A stretch of 64,000 nt of DNA from Styela clava (taxonomy: Eukaryota > Chordata > Ascidiacea > Stolidobranchia > Styelidae), in contig NC_135259.1 of assembly GCF_964204865.1 (NCBI RefSeq), forward strand, positions 2,852,001-2,916,000, in the 5' to 3' direction. The notes below the pieces were generated by a model. It saw only the letters and a program-made list of their open reading frames with translations. It was not told the DNA's origin and ran no database searches. The position numbers were made by a program, and so were the translations under genes. Positions 10,523 through 25,100 of the stretch are shown here, one piece after another. The stretch's first letter is position 1. Every line of letters starts with the position of its first letter.

Positions 10523-13130
10523 GTTGTATTATGAAAACAGTCCAATGTTTTTTTCTTTAAAAAGCAATGAATAGTAAATTGTCCAGTGATTTCAGATTCA
10601 AGTCTTTAACTCGGCACAACAAAGATAAAAACAAATTTAAATATGATCATAAAAAAATGAGCGCATGAATGGAATTTTCACATTCGTATTGAATAATATT
10701 TGTATTTATATGCAACATAACTATACCAATCATGCCGAGTTTTGATTTATTTCTCTTGAACTAGATAATATATATCATATGTTATAAATAAATATTAATA
10801 ACTGCAATTCAGTCATATAGTGCCTCAGAAAACATTTCTGAGAATAATATCAGATTTTACTCGTGAAACCAAGGTAGTTCCTTCTGATGCTTGTTACAGT
10901 TTTAAATTTTACCTCGGACGTGGTAACAACGTTTATGCGGTGTCTGTACAATACATTTCTCACTATCCGGTCTCGTAAAATGCATATTATCGGTTGGTGG
11001 AACTCTCCAGGTTGAAATTATTAGAGAAACTGCTGGGCATAGAGAAACGTGATTAAAAGCATGGCCAACTCGAATATAACTACAAACTGCATTAAATTTG
11101 ACATTTTATTTATTGCATCTCATGTAATTATGTTATATCAATCCATGGTCGGGACTTCATCATTAAAGGCGATATGCATAAAGTTCACCAATGCTTTGAA
11201 AAGACAGCAGAACACCTTGACCTTTTCTTATTTTTAAATTAACATTCGATTGGTTGAGACATACATTTCAAGGCTATCAAAAAGTAAACATTGGAACTTT
11301 TTTAGAAGGTTAGCAGGCTGTCGTCATTACTTCATAGTAGTGGTCAGCGGGCCCTTTATTTCAAATGAATTCTTCTATTGTACATAAGGGTCGCTTTATT
11401 GAAATTTTGTTGTTCACTCACCGCCAGTAAAGAAAGCTGCTACGACAACCCCTTGTAATTGTGCTCTCGAAAGCAATTTACCTCTTTGGAGGACTCTTGA
11501 AAAGTGTGTAAATATGATATTCGAAAGAAGAAAACATTTTTTTATTTTTTCCACAAATACCACACTCACGTTGTAGTTACTGATATCGCGGCAAGGAGAG
11601 TGATACGTAGGTTATTTTATTGCTGGATTCGGTAGAACTTTCATCAAAAGGAGTTAGAAGATGGATTCAAATTTGTTGATATGTTCTGTGAACATATAGT
11701 TATTCTGCGATATTTATTTGATATTTAGTTTAGAATCATTACTCAAGTGCTTAGTCTATTTTTTATTCCAATCCCCGAGACGTCAGAAAAATAAGCAGAA
11801 CATTTCGTTGATGCTTGCGACAAGTTATTATCAAGCTTGACCATTCATACCATGGAAGAACAGATGACCAAAAGACAGACATTGAACCAGATCAGTATCG
11901 TCGGATTATTCTATCCGCCAATGTTGTCAAAAACATTACAGAATATTTTAATCAGGTTATTTTGAGTTGTTAGCCTCGTAAAATTCTGTCTTGTTTCCTC
12001 CATCACACAAGCTCTTACAAGCTGCATGTTAGCACTAGCATTGATTCTATTGCCACACACTTTTGTTTATTCAATTACTGATTACCCCATCATGCAACAA
12101 GCAAGAATACATCCAATATGTAATTATTTGAAGGTCCTATTTCAATCGAAAATGTCTTTTACGTTCAAGCACCATGTTTTGAGTTAGAGCTGATCACATT
12201 AAAACTTCAACTCGGATGCTTTTTAACTTGCGTTGCGTCCGTTCGTGACCGGAGTCAGACAGGACATCAGTCATTTATTGGACTGAAGAACCGCGAATAG
12301 GTCATGTGGAATTCTTGCTCAAGGACGTTTTTCAATGTACCGCGCCCGATAAACGCGTTTAATCTGAGTGATTATCATCGCTTGATATAAGGGTTTGATA
12401 TTTGATATAATAGGACTATCATTAGCATCAATCTTTATGGTCGAGTGAACTGAATAAGAGTGAGTTTCTTCCTGCAGAAAATTGATTCGCAATTTGACCA
12501 AAAGCAAAAAATCAGGTCTTCTTATCGTTATCTGCCGTTTGAATATCTGTAAAATAACGCCTTCTGGTTGAAGTGTCCCACTTAATATAGTCTAATCGCT
12601 TTTATTACTTTTATTTCCTTCAATTTTCAACCCTCTAACTATTTATATATATTTCTAATATATTTTTTTTTTTTTTTTTTTTATTTAAAAAGTGAAATAA
12701 AAAGCACTTCGCAAAATAGCATTTCGTGCTGAACAATGGAAAATCTGTCACTAAAATGTTGTGAAAAAAAAAAAACACTTCACACTATTCAATGAATATA
12801 TATATATATATATATATATATTTAATCACTCATAAAGACAAGAGTTGTGAATATTATAATAAGACTTGTTAAGGTGGGCCACCTTGATACATTTTTTGTT
12901 TAGTTTTCTCTTGAATCCCATAATCTTGCTTGTGAACTTAGTCAGTTATAACGTCAGTTTTAAACAGGTGATTAATATTCATTGAATTCATTTGATTAGG
13001 TATTAATTCTTTTTGAGTTTTTTTTTTATCTCTCTAAAGAGAAACACAAAACCATTGTTAAACACTGTGTCACATGTATGTAAATCGGCTTCTGTATGTT
13101 TTAACGCAGGTTTATATAGGAAGAAATATA

Positions 13131-16100
13131 ATGTTTTCATATATTATGTTGTGGGAAGTTTGGATAATTTTGGGATTGATCATGTTGGGAAAATCAGATG
13201 GACAAGCATCAGATTTGAGTAAGTTACCTTAATATTACTTATAAGTAAACGATCTAAATTACCTTACTTTCTATCATGCATTGGAGAGGATCGTTCGAAA
13301 ATACTGTTTTTGAAGATGATGGTCCATGATACAACAGAGTGGTAGACGACGAGACTGCTTTGAACGTTTTCACTGTTGTCTTCATTACTTTATGTTGGAA
13401 CAGCTCAACCAAAAACTGAATATTAAAGTAGTTTATGTCTTAATAATCTATTGGCATTAATTATTCATCGGAAAATATTTCTCCCCATCCTAAAAAATTG
13501 GGAAAGCGATCAAAAATAGCGTTCAAAATGTGGGTTTGTCATATGTTAAAATCGATCAAACAACAGGTGGAATTTGTAATGTTTTTTACGACTTTGCGCC
13601 TACTTTTTATTTCAATTAGATTTCAAGACGTTCAATTGTCGTAGTAATAATGAAACTATCAACTACGATCACTTCTGTGACGGAATAGATGATTGTTTAG
13701 ACAAAAGCGATGAAAAAAGGCATGTTCTAATAAATGATCCACTTGCAACCTGGCAGAGGTACGTCTTTCATATGATGGTATAACCAGACATATATATAGG
13801 CCGGTAGTTTGATTGTGTGATTGTTTCTTTCCCCTAGAACAAGTAATAACATGTTTCAACTTCTACGTTCATTTAAATTCGTTGATTTTTTTTTCGATTA
13901 ATACGATAAATTATCATGACAAGATAAAATATTGACGAAATTTTGTGTTCAAAACATCAGAGTTATAAGATACTAATATTATACAGGATAGAGTATTGTA
14001 ATAACCAGTATATATATTATTTTCAGCTGCATTAACCCTACGAACTGGTATCGTGGGTCTTGCCTGGTAGAAAGAAATTTAATATGCAGAGAAGACATTG
14101 TTTGTTCCAATCTAACTCCATGTGATTTGAAATGTGATTCTCATTATAAATGTCAAGTGAGATCTTTATATATTTTTTTCATCTGTACAGGGAATTAGAA
14201 ACGGCTCTCAATGGTTTATTCTTGCTGCCGATAATGTGCATGAAGAAAATTTTCCCCGATCGAGATATGTAACTAATTTGTTACACAGCTTAGCTGGTGT
14301 GGCAAACCCGAAGAACAAATAGAGATATTTTATCCATTATTCTTAATACATTCATTTGTACGTACTCGGTTCGTTTAACCAGGTAGAATTCCTTTTTCAT
14401 TTAAAAAAAATTAACGCGGTTTTATTATCATCTCATCGGAGTGTGTCCAAGTTGAATTCCAAGTTTTGAACTGGTATCCTTTATAGAATTCCAAGTGCGT
14501 CAAACGTAAATCTGTGTGTAATTCCAATCCATGTGATGGATGCAAAGAAGATCACGGATGGAAAAATGGGATTGGATTTAAATGCTTTAGAAATGGCGAA
14601 GAATGTGTTCTACCTCAGCAATTAGTTCATGATGATATATCAGATTGTGATGGAGGAATAGACATGTGTTTTGGCGCAAGACATCCTCTGAATGCTTCTT
14701 CAAGGTATAGTAGTCACGTAAAATTCTTAAACTTACTCTTATATTTTTCAAATTAGATAGTAGTTTGAATCTATTGATAATATCTTTATTTTTTAAATCA
14801 GTAGTGTACACTGTATATCAACCAATAATTTGTCACAATCTCGACAATTATTTTGAAATCCTGGCGATATACTACGATGTATACTATACTAGGGAATAAG
14901 GGCAAATGGATTAAAATATGGATTGCTATGTTTGAGCTGGGACCTTTTTCATAATAAAACGTTCTTAAACATTGCAGACGATATAAGTTGATTTGGTCCA
15001 AAGGGGTCTTACTACTTACTGAATACAGCGCGAAACACCGCAAAGAGCGCAAAACAGCGCAAAAGAGCGCGAAACAGCGCAAAACAGAGGAAAACAGCGC
15101 AAAACAGAGGAAAACAGCGCGAAACAGAAGGAAACCAGCGCAAAACAGAGGGAAACCGCGGAAAACAGGAGACGCAGTCAATACCACCTCCTGCCACGAA
15201 AGAACCACGGCGCCTCTCGCCATGGTTTTATGGCGCTATTTCCGGTATATTTACAAGATTATGTACCAGATTATAGGTCATCATGCGAAATTTTATCTAC
15301 CGTTTTGGTGCTCCAGAAGTATGTGCAGCAATATGTCGCACAACCTGAATCCGCTACACACATACTATTTTCAGGTTGTGCGCCATCTTGGTGCACATAC
15401 TTCTGGAGATCCCTTTTTACCTAACCCTAACCCTAAAGCCAACCATATCCATATGGAAAATGTTCTAAATTATGGTACCCAAAATGTGTCACCAGCAGGG
15501 GCAGACCTGCCATTACAGCATTACTGGCTACATACGTTGGTTTGTGTTTTTAATTTGCTGCCGTGGTACTCCAACTCAAAACAAGGTGCCCCGAACTCAT
15601 TGCGAAATTTTTTTCTGCTTCACACTGTTTCCCTCTGTTTTGCGCTCTTTCGCGCTGTTTCCCCACTGTTTTGCGCTGTTTCCCTCTGATTTGCGGTGTT
15701 TCGCGCTGTTTTGCGCTCTTTGCGGTGTTTCGCGCTGTATTCAGTAAGTAGTAAGACCGGGTCCAAAGTAGTCACGAAATTAAATGACTTTATGCGTTTA
15801 ATTATTAATATGTATTACTATAAACGGCTTAAAGATGAAAAAACACATGACTGTTGTAACAGCCGTTCTTTGTGACCTGGACGACACCGACTGCACACTA
15901 GATATTTATTAACAGTTCAATAACGCGGTCTTTCAAGCCCCAAGTTTGTATCCTCAATCCAGAAAATCACACAACTCGAAGTATACAGTTGACACGGTTA
16001 TCTTAATACAAACGTAAAAACAAGTCAATACAAAATACTTGCAATAAATAAATAATCGTACACAATTCGGCCTTTAAAAAGCCTACTCAAATTTATGAAC

Positions 16101-19100
16101 ACATTTATCAAACATAGTTAATTAACAAGTCTAACAAAATTACTATTAAATAACTTGCAGTCTTCAAATCAGAAAGAGTTACAAATTATAACATACCGAA
16201 TTTGTCTGCTATTCCAGGCTTGGAATATCATAAGTTGAACATGAAATCATTCGTCAATGAAATCCGAACAAATCAATTAAATAAACTATAACTGTAAAAA
16301 CAATCACAAAGGCAATCTAATGCTGATAAAATATCCTTAAACTAGGCAGTCATAATCTACATTATTTAATCGTCCTGCTGTCAAGACAGAAAGTCAAGGT
16401 CGCTAAACAATTTTAACTTATTTACAAATTACAACGAAACGAGCGCCATTCTCTGCAAAAGTAAAGCGCTATCTAAAGCAAATTACCGAAACTATCCCTG
16501 TCTAAGCGAGACATGTCTGGGCAAGCAATTGCCACGAAGACTCTCTCAATTGTTTCGTAACAAAGTGTGTGGAAGCACACTGTCAATCAAGGGAAATTAC
16601 GGCGTTAACAATAACAAATAAATTACTACACAAGTTAAACGGACGCAATGTTTAAGTCAATACAAAAATCAAGTGAATGCGATTCTCGATGTAACATTGT
16701 ATATTAAAAACAAAATAAAAAACGCTCAAATATACGGACACGAAAGTCCAATGATTAACCGCAATACAGCTTGCCTATATGTGACTAACACTAAAGTTCG
16801 TTATCTGAATATTCAAAAGCTTCAAATACAAATAGCAAATCAAGTCCCACCATCGCAGCAATTCTCGTCGGTATCTTTTATAGATTTAGACCGCGAAGGT
16901 CGCGTATTGGTAATGTTGCAGTGAGGTATTAGGGCAGCACGCTTGCAATTCTATTAGGTTTGGCGTAATGGCGTGGTCAAGAATGGTGGAATAAAGAGTT
17001 TCCCAATTAATTAAAATAAAACAGCATAATTGCCGAAAAAATATCGGGTTACATAAGATTCAGGGAAAACTTGAAGAAACTAAAAATGAAAAGCCTTCTT
17101 GTGGCTTGTTCAGGTACTAAAAATTTGAAATCAATGGAAATTTAAGTTGCACAGAAAAGTGATTTCATCCCAACAACAAGATAACCATCTGACAACAACA
17201 ATAATAACAACAAATAATAATTTATCCAAACAATCCATGAGTTCACTTCGTATCCAATAACGAAAGTTGAGTAAAGTAAATGATCTATAACAAATAGTAA
17301 ATGCTACTAAAACTAGTTAACCATTTTCTATTCATATTTTGAAGAAACGAAATACAGCATCGGAAAAATCTTTACCGCGATAAATGCTTCATGTGTTTGG
17401 ACGACACCACTATAATCCCACTGGCACGTGTATGCGACAAAATAATAGATTGTCCTGATTTATCCGATGAATGCTTGTGTGAGGATCAAAAACCAAGTAT
17501 TTGTCAAAATGTCATTTCATATCAAGAATCGCAATCTAAGGTTTGCTATTTTTCACTCTCTCATAGAGTTCAAATTTTCCGTTATTCTTTCTAATATCAT
17601 ACCTTATTCGTCTCAAATATTCTGCATCCTTCATCACAATGTTAACTCAATTTTAACACAGATTGATAAAGGTAATCATCCTACACGATCTGGATCGATC
17701 GAAGGATCTGGTTTTGTTGTGACTCGACCTTGGAAGTAAGTATTTACTTTTATTGTGTTACTGTTCTTGCTATTCGAGACATGACATTATTCTTATTGTA
17801 TATTTAGAAAAAAAAATTCGGAAGACTATTGCAATGTGGGTGATGTGAAATGCAAAAATGGAAAATGTATTAGGCGAGAATCCATTTGTGATGGGATAAA
17901 AGATTGCCAAGAAGACGAAAGGTGATAAATTTTTGTTTTCTCGAATCACATTTATTTTGAATATTTGCTTGTGTACATCATGGTCGTTATTTCATATGCA
18001 CCGACAAAAGACCGATTTTTAGCCATTGTTGATGATTACTTGTAAAAGAATTCGGCATTTCCCATACATGTAGGTATAAATACCATGGCTAATTTTTTTA
18101 TCTATTATGTCTTCGTATTTTTACAGATTTGAATATTGTCGTGGGACAATATTATGCGGAAATGCTACAAAATATGAAAAATCTTGCAGGTAATACTTTA
18201 AATGTAAATTTTTAGTTAATTCAATCAGTTAGATTGTTGAAAAATTTGATATTAATTTTAAAACATTGGTAGCAGATGAACCCAGACACAAAAGCAGTGT
18301 TTCCCAACCCGAGTCTGCGGAGCGTTTGAATGAGTCCGCAACGAGCCAGAAATTCACTGCGGGCCGCAAACGTTTTTGCGAAACTTAACCATCAGCCAAG
18401 TTACGTTTTACGTTAGAATTTACATAAAACATGAAAAGCAAGTTTTTTCACATAACATTAATCGAGGCAATAATCAATTACTGGATACTGGGTAGGGCTG
18501 GGCATATATTCGAATATTCAACTATTAGTATAGCAATTTACTATTCAAAAATTTGGTAACAGGTGACGCGACAGGTCACTTGCGCGTCGCCTAATCAAAC
18601 GATTGGATTTTACAACTCACTTGCGGATTTCCGACAAAAATATGAGTCGGCAAACGCGTGGATAGATAGTTACTTAAGTGGTGTTTCTTGCGAGCTCGAA
18701 ATAATTTTTTTTCTGGTAGGTGTCAACGGTGGCAACCTAAATTTTCTAAATTGAAAAGCGGCAATACAAAATAATAAAAAATAAAACGGAGAACGCCATG
18801 AGTTTTGTTTTATGATGGTCCGCGACCGATTAAAAACGCTTTTTTAGACATTGCAAATTGCACAATTTCGGGTGCTACCGTAGTATACGTACTCGTACCA
18901 AGGCATTTTCCCTATAGAATTTTTTGCTTTACTGCCTCCACATTGGTGCGTACAGTACGAGCGCCGTAAGTGTTGTACAAACAGCTCAGATTTGTCCAAT
19001 TTCCCAAAAATACGAATCAAAACAAAATATAATCGGACGCTTTACCAGGAATATTTGTGTCCACGGATTGTCATGATAATTTCTGAGTAGTATTGCTTTT

Positions 19101-22100
19101 ATTTCGTCAACACAACCGCAGATTAAAATGATCACAATTAAATTAATATTAAAGCATGGCGATGAATATTTTTTTTTATTTACTCATATACTTTAATTAT
19201 ATTTTTAATAAGTACTAAATCGAGTTGTACTTTCTGGAAATTTATAGCAGAAAGTAGGATTTTCCTAACGGCGATAACAAGTTCGCAAGATCGCAAAAAA
19301 TATGTATCAAAACTAAATATAATCGGACAATATATTCTCACATTATCATGTTCGCAGATTGCCATGGCATTTTAAAAAAGTAATCAGGCTTGTCCATGGG
19401 ACATGTTTTTCTGTCCCATTCTCATCTCATAGCAATTATGCCTGTCTCATCCCATCCCATGGGATTCCCATTGGAACACAATTCAATAAAAAAAATTTAA
19501 ATATAGATTTAGCATCCACTAAATAGGACAACATGTACGAAGAGACATGCAAAACAACAAAATTTACGGTCTTTGTTAACTTCATATTCATAACTATTAT
19601 ACATGTGGTCATCAGCCCCTTCACGAAGTATATTGTTAATGCTGAATATATTTTTGATCTTCATAACTAACAAGAGAGCTCAAATATATGGACACGAAAT
19701 CCATAACGAAATGTTTTACCATCATTTCCCTGAAAATCATACGGTTTTCGTGCTCATGTGTCCCATGGAAAATACAAATGTGTGCTATTCCATCCCATGG
19801 GACGTTTCCCTCGGACAAGCCTGGAAGTAATGCTTTCATCTTGTCATAAGTCGACGTAACCGCGAGTGACCATGAACACAATTAAATTAAAATGGAAAGA
19901 CTTTTTAAATTCTCGCCGTTGTCATGGATTGAATATTGTGCGACAGAAAAGACCATTTATATACTAAAAAAGTCGGCTCTTTTAGCAAATGCGTAATTGC
20001 GGCGAATTTCCGATTTTGAAATTCGTTAGAATTCTGTTGTGTTTGGTTATATTACTCCGTCACACAGAATGCGGTTGCAATAAACGCACGTTGAGTCCGC
20101 AAAGGTTTTCGCCGGTGAGAAAATAGTCCGCGACCAAAAAAGGTTGGGAAACACTGCACTAAAGCAATGTTAATTACATAAAATCAATTTGCGTTTATGT
20201 GAAATGAGCGACCACAAGCATGTTGATATTCATGTAAATGTTTACCCCCTGGCCCCAGGTCAAATCACGAATCGACTTCAAACATACGGTACTCGACTAT
20301 AAGTTCTGTCCGTATATTGGTATACTCTTCTGATCTTTTATGCCGATTTTTGCCTAAGGATTCATTTTAAGATGTTACCGACCTTCAACGTCGTGTGTCA
20401 ATTTTTACGGTCTCGCGTGTGATGGAATTGCAGATTGTCCAATACCTCCACATATCTTCCGTCATTTTGAAGAAGAAAATACTTTTCCAGATGACGAGTG
20501 TAAAGCTTTTTGCTACAATCTTGAAACTAATTTTACTTGCAAAGAGAACTTTGTGTCGATGATAGGACCAGCAGTCACCATCCACCCTTGTGAGCCGGTG
20601 CCTTTCTTTTCGGAAAATGGATCGGTATGTCTGATTTTCTTGAGCATCAATGACGCCGCCAAGAGTCATAATGTTATTCCCACGTTAAAGTTTTGCAGAT
20701 TATGTATTGCTATACTAGTATTTTTCGGAGAGATAAAATTCACACAATTGAAGGTCTTCAGATTCCTCTTATACCAGGTTATCTTTAACTGTTTGACAGG
20801 TTAATAAATTTTCACCACAAAAAAAGATTGATAAATGACAATGAACTCTCATCATGACTCAATACAATAAAAATTCACGTTTCTAATGTAATGCTGAGAC
20901 AACCAATTACTCTACCATAAACAACAAGCGAAACTCGAAACCACGACTCGAAGAAAGTTGGCTAAAAATTTCACGTTGGTGCGGAAGTAATTTTTGAGCC
21001 TAAAATGATTGTTCAAAGTAAAAGAGTTTTAAAATGATTCAATTCATTTCAGGAACCACAGACTATGGCACCGCCAGGACCAGATGAAGTAGAAGGTACA
21101 AAATTATGTGACGGTCGAGAGGATTGTGCCATGGGAGACGATGAATTTTATTGTGGAAAAACTCGTTTTAGATGTAATGCAAAAAGAAAAGGGTTGATCA
21201 GTATAAAACGAGAGCAGGTAAACAGAACTATAGAGAAGATGACTTTTTAAATAGGTCGTAGTAATCTGGATATATTGACACTGAACGAACAGACGAAAAT
21301 GATTTAATACAGAGAGATACAAAAACTCTACTCAATCTCGAATTCTACATTATTGTTTCAGCTTTGTGACGGCGTGGAAGATTGTAAAGATGGAGTAGAT
21401 GAAACGGAAGAACGCTGTGGAAATACAAGGTTTCACTGCCCAGCTTTGGGCGGAAGAAAAGTCAGTAAATTAGTCTGCTTTAATGTGATCTCATCATTCA
21501 TATCTGGTATTCTATTCTGATTATATAACTGAGGCTTAACTTAAACTTATTGTTCTCTTTGAACGTAATAAAGATACATACATACATACAGCTGCTTTAA
21601 ACTGTTGTTTAACGTTTACTTCTAATTTACTAATTTTATTTTGGATTTGTAGGATTGTTTCTGTTGACTTTGTTCGTTGTACATGAAGCAACAGTTTTTT
21701 TTGTTGGCGTTGTTAATGGTTTTTGGTCATATGGATTAGAAATTCTTTTTGATTTATTTATTAGGTCAGTATTGATAGAAAATTCTACTGTGATTATCGA
21801 ATAACTTGCGATGATGGATCGGATGAATCAAACTGCACTGATGATAGATTTTATTGTGAAAATGGCGACCCATTGTTCGTGAAAGGACGAAAGGTAAACC
21901 ATTTTACATTCTATTTAATTTTTAACTTTTGCGGTTATCTACAAATATTGTTGATACCGATTTTACAGCAAGAGATACAATGTTATTGAATATTCTTATT
22001 TATGATATTTCATCGGTTTTAGAATTATTTTGAAACTTAACGATCTCAGGCGGAGATATTTCTGAACCCTGTTTTAGATTACGATAGTAAAAACAAACTC

Positions 22101-25100
22101 TTAATTGTATCGCTATCAAGGTTAAATGCATACAAAATCAGCGATAAATATTCATGTTTTGTTCATGCGTATTATTGAGCTTTTGTCATTGAAGTAGTAA
22201 TAAGACTTGTTATTCTCAGAAATTCGATGGACGAGGAGATTGTTCTGATTGGAGTGATGAATGTCCTATGACGGATCAATCGGCTGACAACGGATTTTCT
22301 TCAAGATATGAGCTTATTGCAAATCCTATACTTCGTGCGCTTGTATGGATAATGGGAATTTTGTCAGTTGGTGGGAATGCGGTATGAGACTTTTTTTTTA
22401 TATTTGCTGGCAATTATAGCTTTGACGTTGCATGAAGCGAACAGCTGATAGTTGTTTGCAGCATTTGTATCATGGAGTCACATAAACAACTCGGATTATA
22501 ATGACTACAAATGGAACAATGGGATGGCATTTGAGTTGAAGTAATGGAATGGCATAACTACTAAGTACTAGTAATATACGCATTATGAGGCTACCATTTG
22601 GAGATACCGTAATAAAGACAAATATTTAACTTATCGAATTTTTTTTCCATTAAATAGGATTTAATATCATGAAATTATAAAATATCTTTATAGCAAAACC
22701 TTTTTTAACGTGAATATTTAGATTTTTTGATGTTATATTTTGCATATAGTAGTATTAATTTTAGTATTCATTTTTCTTTATTTTTCTAGACAGTATTATA
22801 TCGAGAAGGAAAGAAAATGAGAAATATTAAAAATTTGTCTTCAATTGCAGTGGCAAATAGACTTCTTGTATTAAATTTAGCCGCTTCTGATGTTCTGATG
22901 GGTATTTATCTCATAGCTCTTGGCATTGCAGGTCTATCTATGCAGGTATCCATGAGTTTTTAAATCTTTAAGTTAATTTGAACTAGTTTTACGAGTGTTC
23001 AGTCAATTATCAGAGTTCATATTCAGAAGATTGGGTTCGATGGGTTACTGCTATAATGGACTGCAATTGGGTTAATCAAATTCAAACTTTGTTTAACTCA
23101 ATTATTTTAGAATTTGCTTGATGCACAACAATAATGTGTATTTGATATCTATGTTTAGGAGGAATAATTACACACAACATTGTAATTAAGGAATCACCGC
23201 AGTTTTGTTCTGAAATACTTGTCGTTAAGTGTTTCCTCCTACCTAAATATGGATACCAATTCCTTTTTATCATTTATCTTCAGGGGAAAATTATGTTGAA
23301 CTAAACAATATTTCAGGTTGGAACCATTGAGATAAACTATATTAAATCATATTACATGTAGATTAAAAATATTTTCAATACCATGTTGATTATTTCTCAG
23401 GGTATTTATTGTTCGAGAGACTTGATATGGCGATCAAGTACATCCTGCAACACGTTGGGTGTTTTGGCAGTTTTATCAAGTGAGACCTCGGTAATAACTA
23501 TGGTTTTACTTACAGCATGTCGTCTGTATGCAGTGGCAAATGTAAGTTTGCAAAATTTTACAAATAACAAAGTATATAGTTATGGCTTAGTATACTATAT
23601 AATTAGGAAAGACAATTTATCGACCTAAATCACACAGCACCGCATTTGTGACCACACATCATTTTCCATTTTTTCAGCCATTCAAGTCGGCTAATCAACC
23701 CAGAAAACGAGTGGTATTTTGTATGATATTGGCGGCATGGATGATGTCACTTTTTGTTGCTCTTTTTCCCTTTACTCCGAGTATGTCTGGAATATTTGTG
23801 ACTCATGCTGAATTTGAATACACTCCATACTCAAGAAATGCAGCTATGTCACTAGATAAAGCCAGAGAGTTGTTTCAGGACTTGTTGACGTATGACCGAA
23901 GATGGAATATGACTTTACCAGGTAAAAGCATGGACATACTTGAAGCATAGAGAAAACAACGTTTGCTTCCATTCAAATATCTTTAAAAGGCTTAAAACAT
24001 AATGGATTTCGAGAGTGTATTTCCTTTGTGGAAAAGTTATCTTCATATTGACGTATATAATAAAATTTATGCTCTAAGTATTTTAAAAAATTCCTATTTT
24101 GATACAGAAAATTTCAACGTTGAAGAAATGTCATGGAATGATATAGAATCGTTTGCGAGAGTTTTCTTCGTTCACGAGCATTTCAAAATTGTTAACGAAT
24201 TCGGGTAGGAATTATAGTATGATATTATGTGTGTAAGCACAGTCTAATTACTCATAAACTAGAGATTTATAAAAATAAAATTGATTATAATTTTTATCGT
24301 ATTAGGCGATACTGGCCTCATCAAAATCTTAGTATCATTTTTATTACTTTTCAGGTATTATAGTATCGAAAGTGTTTGTATTCCGAAGTTCTTCGTTTCT
24401 AGATCAGATAGAGCTTGGGGATTTTCATTTTTTGTGAATCTTTTCAACTTTTGTGCATTCATGTTCGTTGCTTCAGCATACGCAGCTATTTATGTCAAGT
24501 CACGAAAAAAAGCTCATATGAGATCGTCAGCACAAAATGCGGATGCCAAGGGAATGAGAAGTAAAACAATGTATATTTTTTGCAATTCGTTCAGTTTGAA
24601 CGCTAAACTGATCGATGCAATAGACAGACCAGATTTTGTGAACAAATTACATACCCTTCTAATGATTATAACGGATATTTAATTGTTCATTTCAGCTTCA
24701 GTTCATTTGTAGATCGTTTTGGGGATCGAATGAACAATTATTTGAGTTCTTGTCCGACTCGATCTCGTATATCGACCCCAAGGTTAACTGATAATTTTCC
24801 CCTAAACACGTTTTTTTATTTTTTGAATATCAAGCACTTATAACGTATTTTGTCGTTGGAATTTTATTATTTCATACTTCATATATTTTATATGTACCAT
24901 TTTATCGAAAAAATAGGAGACAAAAAAGACCATTGCATATTTTAATGTATATTCTATTTGACAGCAATGCAGAGAAAAATTTTACGTCTCATTGTCACGG
25001 ACTTTTGTTGTTGGATTCCAATTTGCTTGATGGCGTTCAGTAAATTGGGAGGAGCAGATCTTCCAAACACAGCCTACGTATTTGCCGCCATTGTTCTTCT

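Larger units (their letters stand above)
7920..13020. repeat. Tandem segmental duplication, unit carrying the DHRS11 pseudogene
   Basis: This is the second copy of the block described at 2385-7850, in the same orientation and order: pseudogene, promoter side, non-coding flank, then the distal segment shared with 288-904. It is interrupted by the 1,598-bp foldback element (8925-10522). Microsatellites are a T-run at 12661-12682 and (TA)n at 12796-12821, both inside the distal segment. Otherwise 10523-13020 contains nothing coding. Confidence 0.75.

Noticed and set aside
13013..13222. Longer first ORF as the start of the GPCR
   Set aside because: That frame has no signal peptide and ends at a stop across the donor. 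The frame from 13131 gives a clear signal peptide and the correct phase for exon 2.
15421..15436. CCCTAA telomere-like words
   Set aside because: Only two units are present, within a transposon interior; no array.
14988..15689. 233-codon plus-strand ORF in GPCR intron 4
   Set aside because: It reads through the low-complexity tandem inverted repeats of the Mutator-like element (K/A/E/R-rich at one end, F/C/L-rich at the other), which is the expected artefact of such termini.
24002..24107. Upstream extension of GPCR exon 17 from the ATG at 24002
   Set aside because: The frame has a stop just before it, no acceptor in the right phase, and a strong acceptor (TTTTGATACAG) at 24107 matches the phase-1 end of exon 16.
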